Part shown: one piece after another, positions 42,213 through 51,942 of the stretch
How positions within the stretch are numbered: the stretch's first letter is position 1
Layout: every line of letters starts with the position of its first letter
Assembly: GCF_001758785.1 (NCBI RefSeq)
Contig: NZ_LROM01000102.1
Span: 41,142-105,141, forward strand
DNA length: 64,000 nt
From: Duganella phyllosphaerae
GTDB taxonomy: Bacteria > Pseudomonadota > Gammaproteobacteria > Burkholderiales > Burkholderiaceae_D
Direction: 5' to 3'
The notes under the pieces: model-generated
What the model saw: the letters and a program-made list of their open reading frames with translations, nothing else
Database searches by the model: none
Told to the model about the DNA's origin: nothing
Made by a program: the position numbers and the translations under genes

Positions 42213-42350
42213 TCGGCTCTGCCAAAAGCGGGAGGGCCCTGGTGGCTGAGCAAATTTTATTTTGTTTTTTGCTTCTATGGAACACTAAACCGTGGAGCGT
42301 TATAAATCAAGAAATGTCGCAAGCATCTGCTGCCGCGCTACAATGGCCAC

Positions 42351-42364
42351 TAACGTTAACGTAA
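42351..42364. promoter_or_regulatory. LiuR-like operator upstream of liuR
   Basis: TAACGTTAACGTAA contains the palindrome ACGTTAACGT, shared with the 42805-42826 site. It ends 26 bases before the liuR start codon, suggesting autoregulation. Confidence 0.5.
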
Positions 42365-42390
42365 GCGGAAATCCAACAATTATTTTGCCG

Positions 42391-42798
42391 ATGTCCACCT
42401 ATACCATTACCGAACTGGCCCGTGAATTCGACATCACGGCGCGCGCCATCCGCTTCTATGAAGACCAGGGGCTGCTGAGCCCGTCACGCGAGGGCACTGG
42501 CGGGCGCAACCGCGTGTATACGCCGCGCGACCGTACCCGCCTCAAGCTTACCTTGCGCGGCAAACGCCTGGGTTTGCCATTGTCGGAAATCCGCGACTTG
42601 GTCGACATGTACGAAACACCCAAAGACACGGCGGTGCAGATGAATCACTTTCTCGGCGTACTGGCGCGCCACCGCGAAAATCTGGAACAACAGCGCGAAG
42701 ACATCGAAATGACCTTGGCCGAGATCACGGCCCACGAACAGGAATGCCGGCGCCTGATCGCCGCCGCTGCCGATGGCAAACCGGCTGCGCTGGACTGA
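42391..42798 (+). CDS. liuR: MerR-family regulator LiuR
   Basis: A 135-residue MerR-type activator/repressor. The N-terminal winged HTH (YTITELAREFDITARAIRFYEDQGLLSPSR) and the coiled-coil dimer helix (FLGVLARHRENLEQQREDIEMTLAEI) are present. Directly preceding liuA (isovaleryl-CoA dehydrogenase), it matches LiuR, which controls leucine and branched-chain acyl-CoA degradation. Start MSTYTITELA was chosen; the longer frame reads through a likely operator. Confidence 0.9.
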   Translation: MSTYTITELAREFDITARAIRFYEDQGLLSPSREGTGGRNRVYTPRDRTRLKLTLRGKRLGLPLSEIRDLVDMYETPKDTAVQMNHFLGVLARHRENLEQQREDIEMTLAEITAHEQECRRLIAAAADGKPAALD

Positions 42799-42804
42799 GC
42801 ACGG

Positions 42805-42826
42805 TTGACGTTTACGTTAACGTCAC
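42805..42826. promoter_or_regulatory. LiuR-type palindromic operator before liuA
   Basis: A 22-base near palindrome with core ACGTTTACGTTAACGT; the last base is C instead of A and the centre is asymmetric. The first six bases (TTGACG) form a -35-like box, and GAGTAT 20 bases further could be a -10, a long spacer as seen with MerR-type promoters. The liuA start is 65 bases downstream. Confidence 0.65.
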
Positions 42827-42891
42827 TCAAGAGTATCATCGGATGTTCCAGGGAACCGGATTCCCGCCCATGACAACAATGAGGAAGAGAC

Positions 42892-44076
42892 ATGCTCGAT
42901 CTGCCCGGACTGACCTTTGACCACGGCGAGGACATCGCCGCCCTGCGCGCAGCGGTGCAGCAGTTTGCCGCTACCGAAATTGCGCCGCGCGCGGCCGAGA
43001 TCGACCGCTCCGACCAGTTCCCGATGGACCTGTGGCGCAAGCTCGGCGACCTGGGGGTGCTGGGCGTGACCGTCGGCGAGGAATACGGCGGCGCCAACAT
43101 GGGCTACCTGGCCCACATCGTGGCGATGGAAGAAATCTCGCGCGCTTCGGCCTCGGTCGGCCTGTCGTACGGCGCCCACTCCAACCTGTGCGTCAACCAG
43201 ATCAAGCGCAACGGCACCGCAGAGCAAAAACAGCGTTACCTGCCCAAGCTGGTCTCGGGCGAACACATCGGCGCGCTGGCCATGTCCGAACCGAACGCCG
43301 GCTCCGACGTGGTCAGCATGAAGCTGCGCGCCGAACTCAAGGGCGACCGCTGGGTGCTCAACGGCACCAAGATGTGGATCACCAACGGGCCAGATGCCGA
43401 CGTGCTGGTGGTCTACGCCAAGAACGACCTCGAGGCTGGCGCACGCGGCATGACCGCGTTCCTGATCGAAAAAACCTTCAAGGGTTTCTCGGTGGCGCAA
43501 AAGCTCGACAAGCTCGGCATGCGCGGCTCGCACACGGGCGAACTGGTGTTCGAGGACTGCGAAGTGCCGCTGGAAAATGTGCTTGGTGGCGTCGGCAAGG
43601 GCGTCAACGTGCTGATGTCGGGCCTCGATTTCGAGCGCACCGTGCTCTCCGGTGGTCCGCTCGGCATCATGCAGGCCTGCATGGATTCGGTGGTGCCGTA
43701 CATCCACGAGCGCACCCAGTTCGGCCAGGCCATCGGCGAGTTCCAGCTGATGCAAGGCAAGCTGGCCGACATGTACTCGACCATGATGGCCTGCAAGGCC
43801 TACGTTTACGCGGTGGGCCAGGCCTGCGACCGCGCCGCCACGCCCGAGGCCGTGCGCAACCTGCGCAAGGACGCCGCCGGCGCCATCCTGTACAGCGCCG
43901 AAAAGGCCACGTGGATGGCCGGCGAAGCGATCCAGGCACTGGGCGGCAATGGCTACATCAACGAGTACCCGGTCGGGCGCCTGTGGCGCGACGCCAAGCT
44001 GTATGAAATTGGCGCTGGCACCAGCGAAATTCGCCGCATGCTGATCGGCCGCGAACTGTTCGCGGAAACCCGCTAA
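42892..44076 (+). CDS. liuA: Isovaleryl-CoA dehydrogenase
   Basis: A 394-residue FAD acyl-CoA dehydrogenase. [22 protein letters not shown] (substrate/FAD region), [17 protein letters not shown] and the C-terminal [38 protein letters not shown] match the isovaleryl-CoA branch. It oxidises isovaleryl-CoA to 3-methylcrotonyl-CoA, the substrate of the LiuB carboxylase subunit encoded at 61814. Preceded by liuR and a LiuR-like site. Confidence 0.93.
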   Translation: MLDLPGLTFDHGEDIAALRAAVQQFAATEIAPRAAEIDRSDQFPMDLWRKLGDLGVLGVTVGEEYGGANMGYLAHIVAMEEISRASASVGLSYGAHSNLCVNQIKRNGTAEQKQRYLPKLVSGEHIGALAMSEPNAGSDVVSMKLRAELKGDRWVLNGTKMWITNGPDADVLVVYAKNDLEAGARGMTAFLIEKTFKGFSVAQKLDKLGMRGSHTGELVFEDCEVPLENVLGGVGKGVNVLMSGLDFERTVLSGGPLGIMQACMDSVVPYIHERTQFGQAIGEFQLMQGKLADMYSTMMACKAYVYAVGQACDRAATPEAVRNLRKDAAGAILYSAEKATWMAGEAIQALGGNGYINEYPVGRLWRDAKLYEIGAGTSEIRRMLIGRELFAETR

Positions 44077-44099
44077 GCGCGCCAGGCGGCCCTGCCACG

Positions 44100-45932
44100 G
44101 TGACATCGACCATGACCCGGGCCGCCTTCCCCAAGCTGCTGCGCTCGCAAATCGCGTTCGACATCGCCCGCGCCATCCTCGACGGTTTCGACAAGCACTA
44201 CCGGCTGTTCCGCGCAACCAGCCGGCAGGCCAAGCGCTATTTCGAGCGCGGCGCCTGGGCCGAAGCGCAGCGAGCGGCGCGCGAACGGATCGACTTTTAC
44301 GACCGCCGCGTGCAGGAGTGCGTGCAGCTGCTTGAAGACGAATACAGCCAGGCTGACCTGTCCGACGACGTGTGGCAGGAACTCAAGCTGCACTACATCG
44401 GCCTGCTGTCCGACCATGCCCAGCCGGAGCTGGCCGAGACGTTTTTCAATTCCGTGTGCTGCAAGCTGCTGCACCGCAGCTACTTCCATAACGCCTACAT
44501 TTTCGTGCGGCCGGTGATCTCCACCGAATACATCGACACCCGGGAACTTGCGCCCACCTACAAGGTCTATTACCCGGATGCCGATGGTGTGCATTTCGCG
44601 CTCAAGCGCATCATCACCAATTTTCAACTGAACGCGCCGTTCGCCAGCCTCACGCGCGACGTCGAGCAAGTAGAGTTGCGCCTGGCGCAGCTGTTCGGCG
44701 CCACCCGCATCGAAGCTAACCACCAGATCCATGTGCTCTCCAACCTGTTCTTCCGCAACAAGGGGGCGTACATCGTGGGCAGGATCATCAACGGCAACCG
44801 CGAGTATCCGTTCGTCGTGCCGATCCTGCACGACCGCAAAGGCCATCTCGTGCTCGACACCGTGCTGTTCGATCCCGAGCAGATCACGGTGCTGTTCTCG
44901 TTTACGCGCGCTTATTTTTTGGTGGACATGGAAGTGCCGTCGTCCTATGTGCAATTCCTGCGCACGCTGTTGCCGCGCAAGCCGCGCAGCGAGATTTATA
45001 CGATCCTCGGCCTGCAAAAACAGGGCAAGACGCTGTTCTACCGCGACTACCTGCAACATCTGAAACACTCGTCGGACCGCTTCGATATTGCACCCGGCAT
45101 TCGCGGCCTGGTGATGCTGGTGTTTGCGCTGCCGTCGTTTCCGTACGTGTTCAAGGTGATCAAGGATTTTTATCCGCCACCGAAGGACACCACGCGCGCG
45201 TTGATCAAGCAGAAGTACTTGCTGGTCAAGCACCACGACCGCGTGGGCCGCATGGCGGACACGCTCGAATACTCCAACGTGGCGTTCCCGCGCCACCGCT
45301 TCTCGGAGCGCCTGGTCGCCGAACTCGAGCAATTTGCGCCGTCAATGGTGGAGGTCGATGGCGACCAGCTGATCATTCGCCACCTGTACATCGAACGGCG
45401 CATGGTGCCGCTCAATATGTGGCTGGCCCATGCCGACCAGGACGGCGACGATGTCCAGCTCGAACACGGCATCGTCGAGTACGGCAACGCCATCAAGGAA
45501 CTGGTTGCCGCCAACATTTTCCCCGGCGATATGCTGTACAAGAATTTCGGCGTCACCCGCCACCAGCGCGTGGTGTTCTACGATTACGACGAAATCGAAT
45601 ACGTCACCGACTGCAACTTCCGCGACATCCCGCCAGCCCGTACGGAAGAAGACGAGATGGCGTCCGAGCCGTGGTACCCGGTCGGCAAGCACGACGTTTT
45701 TCCCGAGCAGTTCGGCCAGTTTTTACTCGGCAACCCCAAGATCCGCCGCTTTTTCCTGCAGCACCACGCCGACCTGCTCACGCGCGACTACTGGCAGGCG
45801 CGCAAGCAGCGCATTCTTGATGGCGTGGTGGAAGACGTCTATCCGTACCCGCAGCACGTCCGCTTTTTCCATCATGTCAACACCCCGGCGGTTCCGCCGC
45901 CACCGTTTATGGAGATACTTGAAAATGAATGA
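44100..45932 (+). CDS. aceK: Isocitrate dehydrogenase kinase/phosphatase
   Basis: A 610-residue bifunctional enzyme that phosphorylates and inactivates isocitrate dehydrogenase when acetyl-CoA-derived carbon must go through the glyoxylate bypass. AceK features include [28 protein letters not shown]-like [16 protein letters not shown], and the kinase-like core [41 protein letters not shown] at 44100 is taken as start with AGGCGG 10 bases upstream; ATG at 44112 is the alternative. It sits between liuA and a thiolase and overlaps the latter by eight bases. Confidence 0.95.
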   Translation: MTSTMTRAAFPKLLRSQIAFDIARAILDGFDKHYRLFRATSRQAKRYFERGAWAEAQRAARERIDFYDRRVQECVQLLEDEYSQADLSDDVWQELKLHYIGLLSDHAQPELAETFFNSVCCKLLHRSYFHNAYIFVRPVISTEYIDTRELAPTYKVYYPDADGVHFALKRIITNFQLNAPFASLTRDVEQVELRLAQLFGATRIEANHQIHVLSNLFFRNKGAYIVGRIINGNREYPFVVPILHDRKGHLVLDTVLFDPEQITVLFSFTRAYFLVDMEVPSSYVQFLRTLLPRKPRSEIYTILGLQKQGKTLFYRDYLQHLKHSSDRFDIAPGIRGLVMLVFALPSFPYVFKVIKDFYPPPKDTTRALIKQKYLLVKHHDRVGRMADTLEYSNVAFPRHRFSERLVAELEQFAPSMVEVDGDQLIIRHLYIERRMVPLNMWLAHADQDGDDVQLEHGIVEYGNAIKELVAANIFPGDMLYKNFGVTRHQRVVFYDYDEIEYVTDCNFRDIPPARTEEDEMASEPWYPVGKHDVFPEQFGQFLLGNPKIRRFFLQHHADLLTRDYWQARKQRILDGVVEDVYPYPQHVRFFHHVNTPAVPPPPFMEILENE

Positions 45933-47145
45933 TCCAATTGTGATCGTGGGCGCAGCCCGCACCCCCATGGGCGCCTTCCAGGGCGACTTTTCCGGCCAGG
46001 CCGCGCACGACCTGGGTGCAGTGGCCATTGCCGCCGCCGTCGAGCGTGCCGGTATCGATGGCCAACTGGTCGAGCACGTCTATTTCGGCAACTGCCTGAT
46101 GGCGGGCCAGGGCCAGGCGCCGGCACGCCAGGCCTTGTTGAAAGCGGGCTTGCCCACCTCCACCGGCGCTGTCACCCTGTCCAAGATGTGCGGCTCGGCG
46201 ATGCAGGCGGCGATTTTTGCGCATGACCAGCTGATCGCCGGCAGCGCCGACGTGGTGGTGGCCGGCGGCATGGAGTCGATGACCAATGCGCCGTACCTGG
46301 TGCCCAAGGCGCGCGGCGGCTACCGCATCGGCCACGGCATGCTGCTCGACCACATGATGTACGACGGCCTCGAAGACGCCTACTCGCGCAACGAGAAAAC
46401 CGGCGAAGGCCGCTCGATGGGCACCTTTGCCGAAGAGTGCGTGGCCAAGTATCAATTTACGCGCGAAGCGCAGGACAATTTCGCCATCGAGTCGGTCAAG
46501 CGCGCGCAAGCGGCGACCAGCGAAGGCTGGTTCAAATGGGAAATCGCGCCTGTCACCGTCAGCAGCCGCGCCGGCGACACCGTGATCGACCGCGACGAAG
46601 GTCCGTTGAAAGCCAAGCTCGACAAGATCCCAACCCTGCGCGCCGCGTTCAAAAAGGACGGCACCATCACCGCCGCCTCGTCGTCGTCGATCAACGACGG
46701 CGCCGCCGCCCTGGTCATGATGCGCGAATCGACCGCCGTCAAACTGCGCGCCAGGGTCATCGCCCGCATCCACGGCCACGCCACCCACGCCCAGGCGCCG
46801 GACCTGTTTACCACCGCGCCGATTGGCGCCATCGAAAAGCTGTACAAGAAAACCGGCTGGGCCAGCCGCGACGTCGATCTGTTCGAGATCAACGAAGCGT
46901 TCGCGGCCGTGCCGATGGCCGCCATGCGCGACCTCGACATCCCGCACAGCAAGATCAACGTGCACGGCGGCGCCTGCGCGCTCGGTCACCCGATTGGCGC
47001 CTCGGGCGCGCGCATCATCGTCACCCTGCTCGGTGCGCTCAAGCGCACCGGCGGCAAGAAAGGCGTGGCGGCATTGTGCATCGGCGGCGGCGAGGCGACC
47101 GCCATGGCTATCGAACTGGTGGAGGCATCATGCCAACCGCACTGA
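45925..47145 (+). CDS. Acetyl-CoA C-acetyltransferase (thiolase)
   Basis: A 406-residue thiolase that cleaves acetoacetyl-CoA or condenses acetyl-CoA. Active-site Cys in [25 protein letters not shown] and the C-terminal [17 protein letters not shown] with the base Cys/His are intact. The start [20 protein letters not shown] overlaps the aceK stop; the longer frame runs through aceK and is not real. The last product of leucine catabolism is acetoacetate plus acetyl-CoA, so this fits its neighbours. Confidence 0.95.
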   Translation: MNDPIVIVGAARTPMGAFQGDFSGQAAHDLGAVAIAAAVERAGIDGQLVEHVYFGNCLMAGQGQAPARQALLKAGLPTSTGAVTLSKMCGSAMQAAIFAHDQLIAGSADVVVAGGMESMTNAPYLVPKARGGYRIGHGMLLDHMMYDGLEDAYSRNEKTGEGRSMGTFAEECVAKYQFTREAQDNFAIESVKRAQAATSEGWFKWEIAPVTVSSRAGDTVIDRDEGPLKAKLDKIPTLRAAFKKDGTITAASSSSINDGAAALVMMRESTAVKLRARVIARIHGHATHAQAPDLFTTAPIGAIEKLYKKTGWASRDVDLFEINEAFAAVPMAAMRDLDIPHSKINVHGGACALGHPIGASGARIIVTLLGALKRTGGKKGVAALCIGGGEATAMAIELVEASCQPH

Positions 47146-47798
47146 TCATTGGCGCCTCGCGCGGCATCGGCCTGGAACTGGTCAAACAATATCGCGCCGA
47201 TGGCTGGCGCGTGATCGCCACCGCGCGCAAGGCCGAGGACTGCACCGCCTTGACAGCGCTGGGCGCGGAAGCGCACAAGCTCGACGTGACCGACGTCGAA
47301 GCCTGCGCCGGCCTGGGCTGGAAGCTCGACGACGAGGAACTGGACGTAGCGTTCCTCAACGCCGGCGTGTATGGTCCGCGCCACGACGGTTTTCCGCAGC
47401 AATCCGATTTCGACAGCGTGATGCATACCAATGTGCTGGCTGCGATGCGCCTGTTGCCGATCATCGCGCCGATGGTGGCCAGCAAGCGCGGCAAGCTGGC
47501 GGTACTGTCGTCGCACATGGGCTCGCTCAGCGAACGAAGCAACCCCAGCGGTTCGCTGTACCGCGCCAGCAAGGCGGCGCTGAACTCGGTGCTGATCGAT
47601 ACCGCGCTGGTGCATGGTCCGCAAGGCGCCACCTGCGTGGCGTTCCACCCGGGCTGGGTGCGCACCGAGATGGGCGGCGCCGGCGCCGACATTTCGCCCG
47701 AGGAAAGTGCAGCGGGCATGCGCCATACGCTGGCCACCTTGCCCGCATCGGAGATAGCGGTGTACCGCAACTACGACGGCAAGCCGATCGGCTGGTAG
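47130..47798 (+). CDS. Short-chain dehydrogenase/reductase
   Basis: A 222-residue SDR. NAD(P)-binding GASRGIG at residues 8-14, FLNAG (the NAG motif) and the catalytic Tyr/Lys in SLYRASKAA are present, with Ser in LSSHMGS. It is of the short CsgA/carbonyl-reductase-like type. Overlaps the thiolase by 16 bases. Substrate not evident; probably an acyl-CoA-derived alcohol or ketone. Confidence 0.88.
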   Translation: MPTALIIGASRGIGLELVKQYRADGWRVIATARKAEDCTALTALGAEAHKLDVTDVEACAGLGWKLDDEELDVAFLNAGVYGPRHDGFPQQSDFDSVMHTNVLAAMRLLPIIAPMVASKRGKLAVLSSHMGSLSERSNPSGSLYRASKAALNSVLIDTALVHGPQGATCVAFHPGWVRTEMGGAGADISPEESAAGMRHTLATLPASEIAVYRNYDGKPIGW

Positions 47799-47838
47799 CC
47801 CATCCTCTGCCCCTGAACGATAAAAAACACGAGACACC

Positions 47839-48966
47839 ATGATACTGAGCCAGGAACACGACATGATCCGCGACGCCCTGCGCGCTTTTGCGCAGGAGCG
47901 TCTGGCCCCCAACGCCGCCCGCTGGGACAAGGAACACCATTTTCCGAAGGAGGAATTGCAGGAGCTTGCCGCCCTCGGCGCCTTCGGGGTGGCGGTGCCC
48001 GAAGCCTTGGGCGGCGCCGGCATGGATTACGTGTCGCTGGCGCTGGTGCTCGAGGAAATCGCCGCCGGCGACGGCGGCACGTCCACCATCATCTCGGTCA
48101 ACAATTGCCCGGTGTGCAGCATCGCCATGATGTACGCCAACGACCGCCAGAAGGAGCAATGGCTGCGTCCGCTGGCGCAAGGCGCGATGCTGGGCGCGTT
48201 CTGCCTGACCGAGCCGCACACGGGCAGCGACGCCGCCGCCCTGCGCACCACGGCCGCGCGCGATGGCGACGACTACGTGATCAACGGCGTCAAGCAGTTC
48301 ATCACCAGCGGCAAATATGCGGACATGGCGATCGTGCTGGCGGTGACCGACAAGGCCGCCGGCAAAAAGGGCATCAGCGCATTCTGGGTACCGACCAGCA
48401 CGCCCGGCTACGTCGTCGCAGGGCTGGAACAGAAGATGGGCCAGCACTCGTCGGACACGGCGCAAATCCTGTTCGAGAATTGCCGCATTCCGGCAGAAAA
48501 CCTGATCGGCGCAGAGGGGCAAGGCTACAAGATCGCGCTGTCGGGCCTGGAAGGCGGGCGCATCGGCATCGCAGCCCAGGCCGTGGGCATGGCGCGCGCG
48601 GCGTACGAGGCGGCACTGAGCTACGCGCGCGACCGCGAAAGTTTCGGCAAGCCGATCTTCGAGCACCAGGCCGTGCAATTCCGCCTGGCCGACATGGCCA
48701 CCCAGATCGAAGCGGCGCGGCAATTGATACGCCATGCGGCGTCGATGAAGGACGCGGGCTTGCCGTGCCTGAAGGAGGCGGCAATGGCGAAACTGTTCGC
48801 CTCCGAGATGGCCGAGCGCGTCTGTTCGGACGCGATCCAGGTCCACGGCGGCTACGGCTACGTCAGCGACTTCCCGGTCGAGCGCATCTACCGCGACGTG
48901 CGCGTGTGCCAGATTTACGAGGGCACCAGCGATATCCAGAAGCTGCTGATCGCGCGCGCCTTGTAG
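47839..48966 (+). CDS. Acyl-CoA dehydrogenase
   Basis: A 375-residue FAD acyl-CoA dehydrogenase. LTEPHTGSDAAALRTTA, FITSGKYADMAIVLAVTD and the C-terminal VHGGYGYVSDFPVERIYRDVRVCQIYEGTSDIQKLLI, with the catalytic Glu, are standard; closest in style to short/branched-chain (IBD/SBCAD) enzymes. Follows the SDR by 40 bases in the same direction and is the last gene of the liu-aceK-thiolase run. Confidence 0.9.
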   Translation: MILSQEHDMIRDALRAFAQERLAPNAARWDKEHHFPKEELQELAALGAFGVAVPEALGGAGMDYVSLALVLEEIAAGDGGTSTIISVNNCPVCSIAMMYANDRQKEQWLRPLAQGAMLGAFCLTEPHTGSDAAALRTTAARDGDDYVINGVKQFITSGKYADMAIVLAVTDKAAGKKGISAFWVPTSTPGYVVAGLEQKMGQHSSDTAQILFENCRIPAENLIGAEGQGYKIALSGLEGGRIGIAAQAVGMARAAYEAALSYARDRESFGKPIFEHQAVQFRLADMATQIEAARQLIRHAASMKDAGLPCLKEAAMAKLFASEMAERVCSDAIQVHGGYGYVSDFPVERIYRDVRVCQIYEGTSDIQKLLIARAL

Positions 48967-48969
48967 CAG

Positions 48970-49893
48970 TTACTGTGCAGGCGGGAAGATTGCCACGACC
49001 TTGCCGACGATGGCGCCGGACGGTACGAAGCCCCAGTAGCGGCTGTCCTGGCTGTTGTCGCGGTTGTCGCCCATCACGAAGTAGGCGCCGGCCGGCACCT
49101 TGCAGCGCAGGGTATCGTTGGCGCTCACGCAGTCGGCTGGCAACGATTGCTGATCATGGGCGATTGCCGGCACGTCGGGATCGATCACGATATCGAACTC
49201 CGACTTGGCCGAGCGTTCACGGTAGCGCTGGAGATATTTTGGCGCAGGGTCGGTCAGCAGATGGTCATCGAGCCGTTTTCCACGCGTATCACTGCCATTG
49301 ATGAAAACGTGCTTGTCGCGGTACTCGACCAGGTCGCCGGGCACACCCACCACGCGCTTGACGAAGACGGTCGCGGGGTCGCGCGGATAATCGAACGCAA
49401 TTACGTCACCGCGCTCCACGGTAACCGAGAGCGGACGCGTGATCAATTTCGCGCCATACGTGGAATAATGGCCGTAACCCCACTTTTGCACGAGCAGGTT
49501 GGAGCGCACCGGGATGGTGGGCGTCATCGAGGTGGACGGCGCGTTGAACGGCTCCACGACAAACAAGCGTACCGGCACGATCACGACCGCCATGGCAACA
49601 ACTGCGCCGATCAAACCGTACCAGCGGGCATACCACGGCTGCGGCACGCCTTCGCTGGCTGTGGCGGCCCGGCTCGCCAGGCGGTAGGCCAACACGGCGC
49701 TTGCCACAGCAAATGCCAGGGTTGCCCAGGCCATCATTGGCGAGTCCGGCAACGTAAAACCTATCCCCGCGAGCACCAACTGCAGCGCGAGCATCACCAC
49801 CGCCAAACCCGGCCGCCCCAGGTACAAAAACCCCAGCAACGGCATGAAGAACCCGAGCACGGTGGCCAACCACCTTTTTGGTTTGTAAAGCAC
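48970..49893 (-). CDS. lepB: Signal peptidase I
   Basis: A 307-residue membrane peptidase (S26). Three N-terminal membrane segments (about residues 5-70 and 95-115) are followed by the catalytic Ser in PFNAPSTSMTPTIPV, the Lys in ATVFVKRVVGVPGD and the box YFVMGDNRDNSQDSR. GTG at 49893 is taken as start because GGGG lies about 6 bases before it and the frame then begins LYKPKRWLA; a longer ATG start at 49956 would overlap the divergent gene. It cleaves signal peptides of exported preproteins. The usual lepA-lepB-rnc context is absent, so this may be a paralogue. Confidence 0.85.
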   Translation of the reverse strand: MLYKPKRWLATVLGFFMPLLGFLYLGRPGLAVVMLALQLVLAGIGFTLPDSPMMAWATLAFAVASAVLAYRLASRAATASEGVPQPWYARWYGLIGAVVAMAVVIVPVRLFVVEPFNAPSTSMTPTIPVRSNLLVQKWGYGHYSTYGAKLITRPLSVTVERGDVIAFDYPRDPATVFVKRVVGVPGDLVEYRDKHVFINGSDTRGKRLDDHLLTDPAPKYLQRYRERSAKSEFDIVIDPDVPAIAHDQQSLPADCVSANDTLRCKVPAGAYFVMGDNRDNSQDSRYWGFVPSGAIVGKVVAIFPPAQ

Positions 49894-49954
49894 GACTACC
49901 CCGTCAACGTGTATATTAATCAGCAATCTTACTGCGAAAAACCACTTAAAAACC

Positions 49955-50536
49955 ATGACTGATTACATCGATTCTGTCCCACTGGAAAAAGCTTACCGCC
50001 TGCTCACCCACGGTCCGACCGTGCTGGTCTCGAGCCGCCACAACGGTGTGGATAACGTGATGGCCGCCGCCTGGTCCTGCGCGCTCGACTTCGCCCCGCC
50101 CAAGGTGACGGTGGTGATCGACAAGATCACCGCCACCCGGGCGCTGGTCGAAGGCAGCGGCATGTTCGTGCTGCAAGTGCCAACCGTGGCGCAGTTGCAA
50201 CTGACCGAGCAACTGGGCACGACCAGCCTGGCGACCGAACCAGACAAGCTGCAACGCGCCCAGGCCGAACTGTTCCATATCGACGGCCATGACCTGCCGT
50301 TCGTGGCCGGCTGCTCGGCCTGGCTGGCGTGCCGGCTGGTGCCGGAACCGCACAACCAGCAGACTTATGACTTGTTCATCGGCGAAGTGGTGGGCGCCTG
50401 GTCCGATACGCGCGCGTTCAAGGACGGCCACTGGCAGTTCGAACATGCCGATCCGGCCTGGCGCAGCCTGCACCACGTGGCCGGTGGACATTTCTATGCG
50501 ATCGGCGAGGCACTGACGGTCATGCCGGAAAAATAG
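49955..50536 (+). CDS. Flavin reductase-like (FMN-binding split barrel) protein
   Basis: A 193-residue protein of the flavoredoxin/flavin reductase like domain: GPTVLVSSRHNGVDNVMAAAWSCALDFAPPKVTVVI and the closing HFYAIGEAL are typical. Such proteins bind FMN and may reduce it or an unknown substrate. Divergent from lepB with a tight promoter region; no obvious partner. Confidence 0.85.
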   Translation: MTDYIDSVPLEKAYRLLTHGPTVLVSSRHNGVDNVMAAAWSCALDFAPPKVTVVIDKITATRALVEGSGMFVLQVPTVAQLQLTEQLGTTSLATEPDKLQRAQAELFHIDGHDLPFVAGCSAWLACRLVPEPHNQQTYDLFIGEVVGAWSDTRAFKDGHWQFEHADPAWRSLHHVAGGHFYAIGEALTVMPEK

Positions 50537-50539
50537 GCG

Positions 50540-50576
50540 AAAAAAAAGCCCGCTCAGCATCAGCTAGCGGGCTTCG
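50540..50576 (-). terminator. Intrinsic terminator facing the minus strand
   Basis: AGCCCGCT and AGCGGGCT arms (50547-50573) with eight T residues following on the minus strand only, so it should end transcripts coming from brkB and the small frame at 50645, and lies just beyond the plus-strand gene's stop. Confidence 0.75.
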
Positions 50577-50644
50577 TTCCAATGTATTACCAATGCTTTA
50601 ATCGTACCGTTCTCCAGGGCTATCTGCCAAGTGAGGCGGTAATC

Positions 50645-50794
50645 TCAGGCGCCCATGCTATCTGCATAGTGCCCCTGACGTGTAAGTCGACCAACGTATT
50701 CGAAAGACAGCTGCGGCATCTGCGTCACCAGCGCTACGAACTTACACAGTTCTCGCGCGGCGCATTTGCCAGAGGTGGGACTGTCGGCACGCAC
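50645..50794 (-). CDS. Possible small protein downstream of brkB
   Basis: A 49-codon frame starting at GTG (50792-50794) with GAGG about 10 bases upstream and ending TGA. Its sequence is Cys- and Arg-bearing (TSGKCAARELCKFVALVTQM). It lies between the brkB stop and the terminator at 50540, so it is probably transcribed. No similarity recognised; could equally be 3' untranslated RNA. The rest of 50577-50865 shows no gene. Confidence 0.22.
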   Translation of the reverse strand: MRADSPTSGKCAARELCKFVALVTQMPQLSFEYVGRLTRQGHYADSMGA

Positions 50795-50865
50795 AACGTG
50801 CAGACCTCAACCACGAACGTAGTGTAACACAGATATTTGTGCGGCGCACAAATTATTTTATCGCT

Positions 50866-51783
50866 TTATTTCATTGGTGTTGCTTCGGTGGTCAACGGGC
50901 GCACGGTCCGGCGCGGCTTGTGGCGACAGGCGCGTTCGAACTCCGAGATCACCTGGGCCCCGAACAGCAGCAGGGTGGCGCCGATCTCCAGGCTGAACAT
51001 GACGATGATGGCGGTCGTCATCGAGCCATACACCACGTTCACCTGCGACAGCGTGGTGAAGTACCACACCAGGATATGGCGCGCGCACTCCCACAGCAGC
51101 GCCGCCGTCACGCCGCCGATCAGTGCGTGCGACAGCGACAACCTGCCCACCGGCATCACCAGGTAGATGGACGTGAGTACCAGCACCTCGCCGCCAAAGC
51201 CCACCATGTAGAGCAGCACGCCCGAAATGCCCTGCAACGACCACTCGTAGCCGAACAGCGACACGCTTTCTTCGCCCATCACCTGCAAACTGCCGGCCAC
51301 GAGCGTGACCAGCAACATGCCCGCCCCCAGCGACAGGATGTAGCAATACGGCATGATGGCCGAGATCAGGAAACGCCGCCGCTTGACCTCCACCCGGTGC
51401 TTGAAGATCACGGACATGGCGTTTTCCAGCACCGTGAACGCCAGCGAGCTGAAGAAGATCATGCTGATCAGCAGCACCCCGCCCACCACGTCGCGGTGAT
51501 CAAGAAAGTGCGAGACCTCCTCGACGATGGGGCCGGAGTGGCCCGGCACCAGCCAGCCCAGGTAGCGCCCGACGGTCTCGAGCAGTACGGCCTCGTCGAT
51601 GACGTGGGACAGCGCCACCACCACCAGCATCAAGAGCGGCACGATGGACAGCAACGAGTAATAGGCGACCGCGCCCGCGAGCAACAAGCCCTGGTTGGCG
51701 CGAAAGCCTTTCAGGCATTGCACCAGGAAAGCCATGGGATGGGTGATCACGTAGACCAGGCCCCTGCGATTAAGAAATTTCAT
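50866..51783 (-). CDS. YihY/virulence factor BrkB family membrane protein
   Basis: A 305-residue inner-membrane protein with six membrane segments. AYYSLLSIVPLLMLVVVALS and the FSSLAFTVLENAMSVIF, LWECARHILVWYFTT regions match YihY/BrkB (formerly mis-called ribonuclease BN). Role unknown; some relatives contribute to serum resistance. Monocistronic or with the small frame downstream. Confidence 0.9.
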   Translation of the reverse strand: MKFLNRRGLVYVITHPMAFLVQCLKGFRANQGLLLAGAVAYYSLLSIVPLLMLVVVALSHVIDEAVLLETVGRYLGWLVPGHSGPIVEEVSHFLDHRDVVGGVLLISMIFFSSLAFTVLENAMSVIFKHRVEVKRRRFLISAIMPYCYILSLGAGMLLVTLVAGSLQVMGEESVSLFGYEWSLQGISGVLLYMVGFGGEVLVLTSIYLVMPVGRLSLSHALIGGVTAALLWECARHILVWYFTTLSQVNVVYGSMTTAIIVMFSLEIGATLLLFGAQVISEFERACRHKPRRTVRPLTTEATPMK

Positions 51784-51942
51784 TGCCTTATTTTACGCAC
51801 AAGCCGGGGACAAGTATGTGCGGCGTCGCCCAGACTCCAGCGCCGGCGCGCCGGTCCAGCTCCGGCCCCACCGATGGCGCGCGGCAGCGATCCCCCGCTA
51901 TACTGCGGCTATTGCCCACTGATTTGAAGAAAATACGCCTCT

